Source: G963663315 sp965204925
GTDB lineage: Bacteria > Pseudomonadota > Gammaproteobacteria > Arenicellales > Poriferihabitantaceae
Assembly: GCA_965204925.1 (NCBI GenBank)
Contig: OZ242021.1
Location: forward strand, 1,798,001 to 1,862,000
DNA length: 64,000 nucleotides
Reading direction: 5' to 3'
Position numbers and translations under genes: made by a program. A model generated the notes under the pieces. It ran no database searches, was not told the DNA's origin, and saw only the letters and a list, made by a program, of their open reading frames with translations. Positions 27,399 through 35,139 of the stretch are shown here, piece by piece. Numbering within the stretch: position 1 is the stretch's first letter; each line of letters opens with the position of its first letter.

Positions 27399-28130
27399 TT
27401 AACTCTTCAACCTGCCCAGGAATCGGATCAACTGTCGCAGGAGTGGCTGCGGAAAAGAGAGTTGTCCATTCTGAAGCTTGTCATAGCACATCACCAGGAC
27501 CGCGATGAAGTCGTTTTGCAGAGTTTGCAACGTATGGTGCTCATGAAGGGTGCGCAACGCGGGACCATGACACTTTCTGACTATCAGGCCGCTCCCGCAT
27601 GGACATTCATGGTGACCGCGATAGCCGTGCCTGAAGAGGAAGTAGATGATTCTGAGGGCCGAGAGATCATCGCGGAGGCCGAGTTTATCGACGTAATGAC
27701 GCAGAATACCTTCATATCCATGCGCTGCTTCGCCGAATGGATGCCACCCATACTTCTTCCAGAAGCAGTACCCGTAAAGATAGGGAATCACCAGCCGATT
27801 GACAAATCCGAGTAGCGCAGGCTGCTCAAAGAACACTCGACGTTGTTCAACGGGAACAGCAAGACACAGCATGCCGTTGGAATTTCGGTGCTCATAGTCG
27901 GGCACAATTCGACCACCTGTTTCCTTGACCTGCGGTAGCGTATCCGGGAAGCCTTGAGGAATTGTCAATTCGATTTCGAACGATTCCTTGATCGTTTCCA
28001 GGTCGTCGGCTGACGCCTCAAATAGCAGCGTGCCGGAAATGATTGTTTCGGCATTACGCTCGGCAATGTTTGTAAGTCCCTTGTGAACACCGGACAATTC
28101 AATGATCTGTTGCCGCAAGTCCTCTCTCAC
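27399..28130 (-). CDS. CBASS-associated E2-like protein (short Cap2 type)
   Basis: The 243-residue protein starts with GTG 28130 in a GTGA overlap with the CD-NTase stop, behind a strong ribosome site (GGAGGGAAGC). An E2 ubiquitin-conjugating fold is suggested by FEIELTIPQGFPDTLP followed by H81-R-N-S-N-G-M-L-C89-L, where C89 is the likely catalytic cysteine. No E1 (adenylation) domain is present, as in type II-short CBASS. Residues 176-188 form a SEC-C-like zinc motif (CPCGSGLIVRKCH). In this class E2-type enzymes conjugate or prime the CD-NTase; that role is inferred here from position and motif. Confidence 0.8.
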   Translation of the reverse strand: MREDLRQQIIELSGVHKGLTNIAERNAETIISGTLLFEASADDLETIKESFEIELTIPQGFPDTLPQVKETGGRIVPDYEHRNSNGMLCLAVPVEQRRVFFEQPALLGFVNRLVIPYLYGYCFWKKYGWHPFGEAAHGYEGILRHYVDKLGLRDDLSALRIIYFLFRHGYRGHHECPCGSGLIVRKCHGPALRTLHEHHTLQTLQNDFIAVLVMCYDKLQNGQLSFPQPLLRQLIRFLGRLKS

Positions 28131-29278
28131 GCTTCCCTCCAGGGTTTCGTGGGACTGGTTATATGAACACGTGCCGGTCTTCCAAAGACCCGGCCCAGAT
28201 GCTTTTTGATCTGATCCAGGTTGGTCTCGCCTGGTATGTCCAACAGATCCTTCTGCAGAGCGTCCACCCAAACAAAGAAGGCCCGTGCACGGACATGGTC
28301 GTCTTCATGCCAGCGGTCCGCAAAGTTCTCATCCGGATTGACGGGATTGCCAATATACCACTTACTGTCCAGGGTTCTTTGGATAAGCCCCATTTTGGAC
28401 AAGGAGCGATCGATAGCTTTGCCTTCGACAAGTGCTGCGTGCGCCTGGAGCTTATCGACAATTCTGCAAAGAGCGAAATACACATCCGTCTCGTTTCCGT
28501 AAAGATGTGCGGCCAGCGTGGTAATGATGATCGAGATCGGGGCATAATCAATAAGATCGTGATGGTTGAAGCGTAAGTCTCGGTGTCGCTTCATAAGCTG
28601 GATCGAGTGTTGAAGTGGTGTGCGAACCAACTGGTCGGGCACTTTGTCGATGCTCGCATAGATCCGGGGGGCGCAGCGCTGGATATTCCGCTTCTGTTCG
28701 ACAACCACAAGAGCGAATGCCGCTCTATTCTTTGTGTCAAACCATTTCCCGTAGCCGCGCGGGTCGCTCGCCGACCAAGAGTAGGCTGAACCGTTCTTGC
28801 TGGTGATTGCCAATGCGTTACTGGTACTATAAAACTTGCGCCCGTCCAGCACAGCAGGCAGAACATCAAGATGAAAACCCACGCCATCTTGCTCAGCATA
28901 TTCGAGCGTCCAGCAGCGCCGCCCCTCGGGGGCGAGCAACCTCCGAAAGTTTCCATGCTCCTGGAGCCGATTGCCAACCGTGGATTTGATCTTTGATGGA
29001 GTGCTATGATCTTTCTGAAACGGTATTTCGCACACGAGATCAATGTCGTAGGATGCCTCGACCCCATTGCGGATGGGCCTGACGACGGTCCCGAGCCGGA
29101 ACGACCCTTGCGGGTAGATGCTGGGTGCGCCCGGGCAACCCGGATATTCTCCATCTTCAAGCCAGCGGCTAACCGCCTGATAGCGATCCACCGCCTCCTG
29201 ATACTTGCCGGGTGGAATGTCGATCTCGTTGGCGACATTCTTCAGAAAATTCGAATAATTCGTGATATTGACGGTCAT
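28127..29278 (-). CDS. CBASS cyclic oligonucleotide synthase (CD-NTase)
   Basis: This 383-residue nucleotidyltransferase is of the cGAS/DncV-like family. The active-site core is complete: GS at 58-59 in PQGSFRLGT, D78-x-D80 in YDIDLVCE, and the third Asp at D138 in FHLDVLPAV. On phage sensing it should make a cyclic di- or trinucleotide that activates the neighbouring phospholipase. The preferred start is ATG 29278 (a TTG lies at 29299). The C-terminus ends TSPTKPWREA, an exposed-looking tail of the kind that E2/Cap2 enzymes act on, although it ends in Ala and not Gly. Clade and nucleotide product cannot be assigned by eye. Confidence 0.88.
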   Translation of the reverse strand: MTVNITNYSNFLKNVANEIDIPPGKYQEAVDRYQAVSRWLEDGEYPGCPGAPSIYPQGSFRLGTVVRPIRNGVEASYDIDLVCEIPFQKDHSTPSKIKSTVGNRLQEHGNFRRLLAPEGRRCWTLEYAEQDGVGFHLDVLPAVLDGRKFYSTSNALAITSKNGSAYSWSASDPRGYGKWFDTKNRAAFALVVVEQKRNIQRCAPRIYASIDKVPDQLVRTPLQHSIQLMKRHRDLRFNHHDLIDYAPISIIITTLAAHLYGNETDVYFALCRIVDKLQAHAALVEGKAIDRSLSKMGLIQRTLDSKWYIGNPVNPDENFADRWHEDDHVRARAFFVWVDALQKDLLDIPGETNLDQIKKHLGRVFGRPARVHITSPTKPWREA

Positions 29279-29418
29279 GCTGATAACCTGCTTTTTCAAT
29301 GCGATATCCGGTTCTTAATCCAACACATGGACCGGCGCGAACGCTTCCGCCGGCTGACTGAAAAACACGGGATCGAGAACCGGTTTCCGATCACGTGCGC
29401 GGGAAAAGCCCAAGCCCT

Positions 29419-30330
29419 TCAGGTCCCGGACAACGCATGGTCATCCATCTTGTAGGTGTTACGAGGAACGGTGTAGTTGATTCGGTGAATGGCCTTCCGC
29501 TTGTGTTCATGGCCGGTAAGCAACTTGGCGATGTTCATTGCACCGTGTGATTGCCCGTCCATGAAGAGATTAATGATTTTGGAGCCAAGCATTCCAATTC
29601 CTGCCCCTTTATGGATGCTGTAGGTTTCTTCCAGACAGCCGAGGCTAAGCACATGAAGCGACTCACACGGCCAGCCCAGCATCGTAATTGCTTCCACGAC
29701 AGCCAGTGCCGTGGGATTGTTTGCCCATGTGCCACCATCGGTCAAACCGACTGCATGTTGTGTGACGTGATGGGGAAAATAAGTCGGTGCCGCGGTCGTC
29801 GCCAGTGCAGCATCAATTGCCAGGGATTTGTAGTCGTTGCAAAGACGTGCGTGGTGTGCAGTCTTGTAGATATAGACGGAGCGCGCGACCAGGTTCCATG
29901 CCGGGATGAGCGACCGCGTCTTCGCATCACCGATCCGTTTGTCGCCGAACACATCTTCAAGGACAGACCTCAGGGGAGCGGTATCGTATTTGTTCACCAG
30001 TAAACATCGAAAAATTCGCAGTTTGCTGAAGAAGAAATCTGCAATTGGCCCGTGTCCGCGCCCAAAAATTTCTGGTCCGCGCTGCTCATAGAGATCAAGC
30101 AGCTCTGAGGCACGCAGCCCCATTGCCAGCCCGATGGCGATGATCCCGCCGGTGGACGTACCCGCGATCAGGTCAAAATATGACCCGATCGGGCGGCCCT
30201 GTAAATGTTGCTCAAGACCAGTCAGAAAGGCTGCGGGGAAAATTCCCAAAATCCCGCCCCCGTCGATGCATAGAATGCGATGTGACTGTTTCGCTACTTC
30301 CCCGTTTCCTGTCCTCTCTTCTTTTCCCAT
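29419..30330 (-). CDS. capV: CBASS effector: patatin-like phospholipase CapV
   Basis: The 303-residue patatin-fold protein has an oxyanion loop D23-GGGILG, the nucleophile in GTSTG (S59) and the catalytic Asp in DGGTWANNP (D198), so the Ser-Asp dyad is intact. CapV degrades membrane phospholipids when bound by the cyclic nucleotide, killing the infected cell. It is the first gene of the operon, 140 bases before the CD-NTase start. No signal peptide or membrane segment is visible. The name rests on family plus gene context. Confidence 0.88.
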   Translation of the reverse strand: MGKEERTGNGEVAKQSHRILCIDGGGILGIFPAAFLTGLEQHLQGRPIGSYFDLIAGTSTGGIIAIGLAMGLRASELLDLYEQRGPEIFGRGHGPIADFFFSKLRIFRCLLVNKYDTAPLRSVLEDVFGDKRIGDAKTRSLIPAWNLVARSVYIYKTAHHARLCNDYKSLAIDAALATTAAPTYFPHHVTQHAVGLTDGGTWANNPTALAVVEAITMLGWPCESLHVLSLGCLEETYSIHKGAGIGMLGSKIINLFMDGQSHGAMNIAKLLTGHEHKRKAIHRINYTVPRNTYKMDDHALSGT

Positions 30331-30374
30331 CTCTACTTTACTCGTAACTTACCTTGCCAAAATCCGCTCGATCG

Positions 30375-30403
30375 GTTATGTTCTGTGCATAATCAGACAA
30401 CAA
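30375..30403 (-). promoter_or_regulatory. putative promoter of the CBASS operon with operator half-site
   Basis: On the minus strand TTGTTG (30403-30398), a 17-base spacer and CATAAC (30380-30375) form a moderate sigma70 promoter, 45 bases before the CapV ATG. Within it, TCAGACAACA (30393-30402) repeats one arm of the palindrome at 30461-30478. A repressor binding both sites would control both divergent units. Confidence 0.45.
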
Positions 30404-30460
30404 TGTGAGAGCCATCCATTCGATAATCTATACTGATTTTACAGGTTTCCTGATTCAAGT

Positions 30461-30478
30461 GTTGTCTATTCAGACAAC
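30461..30478. promoter_or_regulatory. palindromic operator candidate in the divergent CBASS/regulator intergenic region
   Basis: GTTGTCT (30461-30467) and AGACAAC (30472-30478) form a perfect inverted repeat with a 4-base spacer. It lies between a possible -35 (TTCAAG, 30454-30459) and a -10 (CATAAT, 30478-30483) for the XRE gene. This is where an autorepressor would act. Confidence 0.6.
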
Positions 30479-30517
30479 ATAATATAGGCCATTCCCCTAC
30501 CTGTCAAGAGAACTCTG

Positions 30518-30901
30518 ATGTCATTTGGCTACGCTCTTAAAAAGTTCCGAGAAGACCGTAATCTGAGTCTCCGCGATTTCGGGAAACTATGCGAGGTTGA
30601 TTACGCCTACATCCACAGACTGGAAAAAGATGAGAAGACTTCCCCTTCCAAACAAGTTATCGACTCATTAATTCAGGCATTGAAGCTGAGCTCCCGACGG
30701 GCACATCTCCTGCGACTTCTGGTCGGCAAAACGATGAGTGCGCCGCTCATTGATGTCTTTATTGAAGACGAAGACCGCCCCCTGGACTTGCTTGAGCCAG
30801 CGTATCAAATGAGTTTCCGGGGAAAACGGCCACAGACAAAGGATGATTGGCGTCGGCATATTGACCGTTTAGCCTCCCTGTTTGACGAAGACGAGGAATG
30901 A
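30518..30901 (+). CDS. XRE-family repressor, CapH-like
   Basis: The 127-residue protein has an N-terminal helix-turn-helix (about 3-60: FGYALKKFREDRNLSLRDFGKLCEVDYAYIHRLEK) and an acidic C-terminal part. It is divergent from the CBASS operon and followed by an ImmA/IrrE protease gene in ATGA overlap. In known systems the CapH repressor is cleaved by CapP after DNA damage or ssDNA exposure, which raises CBASS expression. The same role is inferred here from gene order and domain content; cleavage itself cannot be read from the sequence. Confidence 0.8.
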   Translation: MSFGYALKKFREDRNLSLRDFGKLCEVDYAYIHRLEKDEKTSPSKQVIDSLIQALKLSSRRAHLLRLLVGKTMSAPLIDVFIEDEDRPLDLLEPAYQMSFRGKRPQTKDDWRRHIDRLASLFDEDEE

Positions 30902-31797
30902 ATGAACGAGTGCCAGGCTATTCTCAAGGCTCGCCAGTTTATTCAGAAGGCTGGAGTTTCGGGGGGGGGGGGGGGGGGGGGGGGGGGCCAGTCGAACTCG
31001 ACCGTCTGGCTGTCGTTGCGAACACGAAGATCAAGTCTGTGCACGACCTGAGCGATGATGAATCCGGTCAGACGACCCAACACAAAGGCAAGCACATCAT
31101 CATCGTGAATGGAAATCACCAGGAAGACCGGCAACGCTTTACCATTCTGCACGAGATTGCCCATATTGTTCTTGGCCTCCCCTCGAAACATCACAAACCT
31201 CAAATAACAACAGAAAACTTTATGCGATACGAACACCGCCCACCGAAAGAAATGCTTTGTGACGTGTTTACCGCGGAATGCTTGCTGCCTTATAAACTGT
31301 TTAGCAAGGATGTCGGCAATGTCAATATTTCATTGGATGCGATTAAGAGCTTGGCGAATAAATATAAAGCGTCGCTGACCGTTACAGGCTCCCACTATGC
31401 CGCCAACGCTCCTGAACCCTGTGCGTTTGTCTTGAGCGAAGATGGGTATATCCGATATGTCTCTCGTTCGAAATCCTTGGATGAACTCAACGGCTGGGTC
31501 GGCTTCAACATCCCCGTTCCCAAGGGCAGCGTTGCACAGCGCCTTATTCAGGGCACATCGAAAATCAAGGATTACGACGAACTTCCAACGGATGTATGGT
31601 TCAACGGGAACATCAAAAATTACCCGTCTCTGGTGGAAGAAACCATTTTGCTGCGGAAATGGAATCAGTGCATCTCGCTCATCTGTCTTGAGGAAAGCTC
31701 GGGACCAGAACACGATCAGGAATGTGATGACGACGAACCGCTTCTTGAAGAGCTTGATGGAACGCTCCCATGGCCGTCCGGGAACCGCCGCAGGTAG
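30898..31797 (+). CDS. ImmA/IrrE-family metallopeptidase, CapP-like, with homopolymeric G tract
   Basis: The 299-residue protein has the zinc-protease core H85-E-I-A-H89 with the third ligand probably E118 in EMLCDVFTAECLLP. The C-terminal 130 residues (about 165-299) are a sensor-like region ending in an acidic stretch. Residues 22-30 are nine glycines encoded by 27 consecutive G. With the upstream XRE gene it forms a CapH/CapP-type pair expected to derepress CBASS when ssDNA is sensed. Start ATG 30898 has GAGGA directly before it. As written the frame is open; other tract lengths would truncate it. Confidence 0.8.
   Translation: MNERVPGYSQGSPVYSEGWSFGGGGGGGGGPVELDRLAVVANTKIKSVHDLSDDESGQTTQHKGKHIIIVNGNHQEDRQRFTILHEIAHIVLGLPSKHHKPQITTENFMRYEHRPPKEMLCDVFTAECLLPYKLFSKDVGNVNISLDAIKSLANKYKASLTVTGSHYAANAPEPCAFVLSEDGYIRYVSRSKSLDELNGWVGFNIPVPKGSVAQRLIQGTSKIKDYDELPTDVWFNGNIKNYPSLVEETILLRKWNQCISLICLEESSGPEHDQECDDDEPLLEELDGTLPWPSGNRRR
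30961..30987 (+). repeat. 27-base poly-G tract in the CapP-like gene
   Basis: Twenty-seven consecutive G occupy codons 22-30 of the metallopeptidase gene. A change by one or two bases would lead to a stop at 31049 or 31056, before the protease motif. Such tracts mutate by slipped-strand mispairing and are classic phase-variation switches. Sequencing error in a homopolymer is the alternative. Confidence 0.95.
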
Positions 31798-31946
31798 ATA
31801 TGTCAGATGAGATGCATTCCTGACGAGTGAACGCCTGTATATTATCAAGGGAGATAATCATAAAACGTGGAACGAATCGCTTGAATATCTCTTGGTGGCA
31901 ACCTTACTCCAAACAAAAACCTGCAAGCCCGGATTGATAAGTCGAT

Positions 31947-32858
31947 ATGGTTCGGCGTGTAGATATATACACCATAAAATTGGTTAAAAAATTGGAACGC
32001 CCAGTGAATACGGCAGCTGCATACAATGATTTTACCGCTCGGCTGAAACTTCTCGTCAGCAAACACCCAACCCTTATTAGGACTACCCTGAGCAACATAT
32101 TCACAATGCGGTTGATTGGAAACAAGACACACGGCGATTTGGCCGAAATCGCAATATCTGAATTTATTAACCAGTATATGTATGATTTTCGGTCAACTCA
32201 TGTAGGAAAAGACTTATACCGGGCCAAATCCCAAGAAGAAGATATCAAAATAAAAAATGAGATCACAAATGTCGAGTTTCCTGTTAGCTTAAAAGCATAT
32301 GGTGATGGGCCTCTGCAATTATCCACAGATAAAACATTTTCGATGTTTTCACTCTTGGAGGAGGAAAACAAAACGGAAAGTCCGATCATTGATAAAAAGA
32401 GAATAAACGCTATTCTTGAAAATCCGGCGTTCTCGGATTTTGGGAACATAAACGTGCTCCCCTTGATTTATGATGAAAAATCAAAACGCTGCAATATCCT
32501 GGTATTCGACTATGAACTCGCTCGCAAGTCAATACAACGAATTGACCGTGAAAAGCCTGGTCCCAAGAGGAAACATCCTGTATATAAATTTTATGGCAGG
32601 CACGGTGATTATATTTGCGAAGTCCGTTACGGTAATGCGACAGCAAATGCGCTCCAGCGCGGACTTTGGACACATACCAAGAACGGGTGTAATTTTTTCA
32701 ATAGTATAACTGAAGGTTGGGTCAAGTACTCCCACAACCTGTCGTTAGTGTCACTTTTTTCACATGCGCTCGTATCATCTTGTGCAGGACATACCGCCGC
32801 CCTTGATGAGATAAACAAAGATATACTGCGGTTGAAACAGCAAGCTGATCTGGGATAA
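31947..32858 (+). CDS. probable restriction endonuclease partner of the adjacent methyltransferase
   Basis: This 303-residue protein is not assigned to a named family. It ends 6 bases before a DNA adenine methyltransferase gene in the same direction, as in type II restriction-modification pairs. A possible PD-(D/E)XK core is present: E in HGDLAEIAISEFI (about 66), D in EEDIKI (about 98) and K in FPVSLKAYG (about 116). The gene is clearly richer in A and T than its surroundings, which suggests recent transfer. The endonuclease role is inferred from context and is not certain. The 149 bases before it show no feature. Confidence 0.5.
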   Translation: MVRRVDIYTIKLVKKLERPVNTAAAYNDFTARLKLLVSKHPTLIRTTLSNIFTMRLIGNKTHGDLAEIAISEFINQYMYDFRSTHVGKDLYRAKSQEEDIKIKNEITNVEFPVSLKAYGDGPLQLSTDKTFSMFSLLEEENKTESPIIDKKRINAILENPAFSDFGNINVLPLIYDEKSKRCNILVFDYELARKSIQRIDREKPGPKRKHPVYKFYGRHGDYICEVRYGNATANALQRGLWTHTKNGCNFFNSITEGWVKYSHNLSLVSLFSHALVSSCAGHTAALDEINKDILRLKQQADLG

Positions 32859-32864
32859 TGAGGA

Positions 32865-34001
32865 ATGCTTGATAACTTGTCATTATCTCCGGGGCTTGTT
32901 GCTGATATGCCTCCAACGCAGGGAATCAAGTACGCCGGATCAAAGCTCAGGCTTTTGCCATATATTTTAGACTTGGTAAGGCATACCGGTTCTAAAAGGA
33001 TACTTGACGGATTTTCCGGTTCAACACGGGTATCCCAAGCGTTGTCTCAATCAGGGCATGAGGTGATTTCCAATGATATCGCCGTTTGGTCGGAAGTTTT
33101 TGCAACATGCTATCTTAAAAGCAAAAGCAGAGGGGACGGGTATGAGAAACTGATTCGGCGCTTGAATGAAGTTTCCCCCAGGGACGGGTGGTTCACGGAA
33201 CACTATGGAGGTGAACCGAATGGTGGCAGTGCAATTCAGTCTGACGGGCTGAAAAGACCATGGCAAATTCACAACACGAGAAAACTTGATGGTATTCGGG
33301 AAGAAATTGACAGGCTATCCTTGCCCCCGGTGGAGCGTGCTGTAGCGCTCACCAGCCTTATATTAGCGCTGGATCGGGTAGATAATACAATCGGACACTT
33401 TGTGTCTTACCTGAATACATGGTCGGCCCGATCATACAATGACCTGGTTCTTCAAATTCCGCGAATCGTTCCTTCCGATTGGAGAAATGAGGTAACCAGA
33501 AATGATGTATTTGAAGTTTGTCGTCGCGATGCAGATTTAGCCTATTTTGACCCGCCGTATGGCTCCAATAACGAGAAGATGCCGCCGTCACGCATAAGAT
33601 ATACGTCCTACTATCATTTGTGGACTACTGTTTGCCTCAATGATTTCCCGGAGTTATTCGGAAAAGCGAAGCGCAGGGTTGATTCGTCAGATAAAGTTAC
33701 CGGTTCCGTGTTTGAGGAATTCAGAAAAAATCGACAGACGGGACGCTTTATTGCAGTTGAGGCGCTGGACAGGTTGATTAAATCTACAGCTGCCCGATGG
33801 ATAATTCTGTCATACAGCTCAGGGGGGCGCGGCACGGCTGATGAAATCAGGAAAACACTGGCTGGTGCAGGTAAAGTTGTGCATATTGCCAAAATAGATT
33901 ACAAGCGCAATGTTATGGCGAGTATGAAGTGGACTCACGCATGGCTGCGTGAAATCGAATCTCCAAATTATGAATTCTTGTTTTTGATTGATAAGGGCTG
34001 A
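32865..34001 (+). CDS. D12-class DNA adenine methyltransferase
   Basis: This 378-residue N6-adenine methyltransferase of the Dam/D12 (alpha) class has the SAM-binding start IKYAGSKLRLLPYI (about 21-34) with LDGFSGSTRVSQAL, and the catalytic motif AYFDPPYGSN (about 225-234). It follows the putative endonuclease by 6 bases and would protect host DNA. Recognition sequence unknown. An internal ATG at 32907 would give a slightly shorter protein that still has all motifs. Confidence 0.88.
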   Translation: MLDNLSLSPGLVADMPPTQGIKYAGSKLRLLPYILDLVRHTGSKRILDGFSGSTRVSQALSQSGHEVISNDIAVWSEVFATCYLKSKSRGDGYEKLIRRLNEVSPRDGWFTEHYGGEPNGGSAIQSDGLKRPWQIHNTRKLDGIREEIDRLSLPPVERAVALTSLILALDRVDNTIGHFVSYLNTWSARSYNDLVLQIPRIVPSDWRNEVTRNDVFEVCRRDADLAYFDPPYGSNNEKMPPSRIRYTSYYHLWTTVCLNDFPELFGKAKRRVDSSDKVTGSVFEEFRKNRQTGRFIAVEALDRLIKSTAARWIILSYSSGGRGTADEIRKTLAGAGKVVHIAKIDYKRNVMASMKWTHAWLREIESPNYEFLFLIDKG

Positions 34002-34048
34002 AGCAGACAGGGTGGTTGAGCGCCCCTCTACAACATTAACCGCCGTCA

Positions 34049-34498
34049 TTAAACTGCGGGATATAAATTCATGACGCATGCCGCGATCAAATCTCCAACC
34101 AGCATTGCCTGATCAGATTCTCCCGGCGGCAGACCAGAGATTTCGGAATGTGACGGGTCGGCCTCAAGACCCTGTTCCGCTTCAAGCGGGTCATGAACAA
34201 TGCCTGGCGTATCCAATTCTTCCGATACAACACGCAGAACTGTACCGACATTCATTTCTGCAAACCGCCCGTTCCGTCTCAACGACAGGCGAGAACTGCA
34301 TAAACGGCGCACCTCGCTCAACTGATGATCTTTCCCCGCTCCCAACACTTCGAGCCAGTTAACAGACAGACCTTTCTCGTCCGGGCGGGCGGGACGCAGG
34401 CGAAAATCGGAACCGTCCACATCTCCGCTCTCCTGAATCATGCCTGGTCTGACATAACGGACAATATGATCCCCCGGCGGCAGGTCGTCTCCCTTCAT
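34049..34498 (-). CDS. uncharacterised protein, third gene of a coupled cassette
   Basis: This 149-residue soluble protein has no recognised domain. It contains GSDFRLRPARPDEKGLSVNW, VRRL, FAEMNVGTVLRVV and an ending SEISGLPPGESDQAMLVGDLIA that looks conserved rather than random. Its ATG (34498) overlaps the stop of the gene before it (ATGA), so the two are translationally coupled. It is listed with its partners as a possible defence cassette; no activity can be proposed. Confidence 0.75.
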   Translation of the reverse strand: MKGDDLPPGDHIVRYVRPGMIQESGDVDGSDFRLRPARPDEKGLSVNWLEVLGAGKDHQLSEVRRLCSSRLSLRRNGRFAEMNVGTVLRVVSEELDTPGIVHDPLEAEQGLEADPSHSEISGLPPGESDQAMLVGDLIAACVMNLYPAV

Positions 34499-35136
34499 TC
34501 GTAGAACAAGGAATGTAACTCGAAAGCCTGGATCTGCTGTTTTATTCCCTCGAACGTATCGCGCCCGGCAACCCGTGAGATCGGTCGCGCGGCTTCTCGC
34601 CGCTTGAAAATAACGTACTGCACCATCCCCTCGCCCAGAAACTGCAAACCCAAATGAGTTTTTTGCTCATCCCTCCAGACAGCGCGCAGGTTACCGTTAT
34701 CTATCAACACCAGATTACCCTTTCGCAAACGTGGATTTGCTCCGATAAAGCGCCAGAAATCAAACTCGGAAGCAGAGTTCAGGGAATACCCGTCCTGTGC
34801 CGCAGCAAGGCGCAACGTGTTGATCCTGAAAAAATAACTCTGGGATTTGGTTCGTACTGGTCCATTCGAATCGAATACAGCGCTGGGATGACCGGAGTCG
34901 AAGAGTTCTACAGCGTCGACAGTGCAGATTGTGACGGGGCGCACGGTCTCATCACGCCCGGACCGTATCCAACTCCAGGCGTGACACTGATACCCGATCC
35001 ATGGATTGGATGGATTAGGGGGCTGCACATCGAAACCCGGGATTGAAGTTGTTCCCTCTTCACCGATGAGTACAGGAGCCAGGTCCTTGAATTTCGAAGC
35101 GCTGCTTTCGGCGCCCGGCGTCGCGATCATGGTCAT
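34495..35136 (-). CDS. uncharacterised protein, second gene of a coupled cassette
   Basis: The product has 213 residues, is soluble and has no recognised family. Conserved-looking features are PWIGYQCHAWSW (about 45-56), a middle region with FRINTLRLAAAQDGYSLN, GNLVLIDNGNLRAVW and a C-terminal GRDTFEGIKQQIQAFEL. It starts 3 bases after the stop of the TIGR04255-like gene and overlaps the next gene by 4 bases. The tight spacing suggests the three products act together in fixed amounts. Confidence 0.75.
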   Translation of the reverse strand: MTMIATPGAESSASKFKDLAPVLIGEEGTTSIPGFDVQPPNPSNPWIGYQCHAWSWIRSGRDETVRPVTICTVDAVELFDSGHPSAVFDSNGPVRTKSQSYFFRINTLRLAAAQDGYSLNSASEFDFWRFIGANPRLRKGNLVLIDNGNLRAVWRDEQKTHLGLQFLGEGMVQYVIFKRREAARPISRVAGRDTFEGIKQQIQAFELHSLFYE

Positions 35137-35139
35137 GCG

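Noticed and set aside
30961..30987. Poly-proline protein on the minus strand
   Set aside because: It is the complement of the G tract within the ImmA/IrrE gene, which has a clear zinc motif and overlap with the XRE gene.
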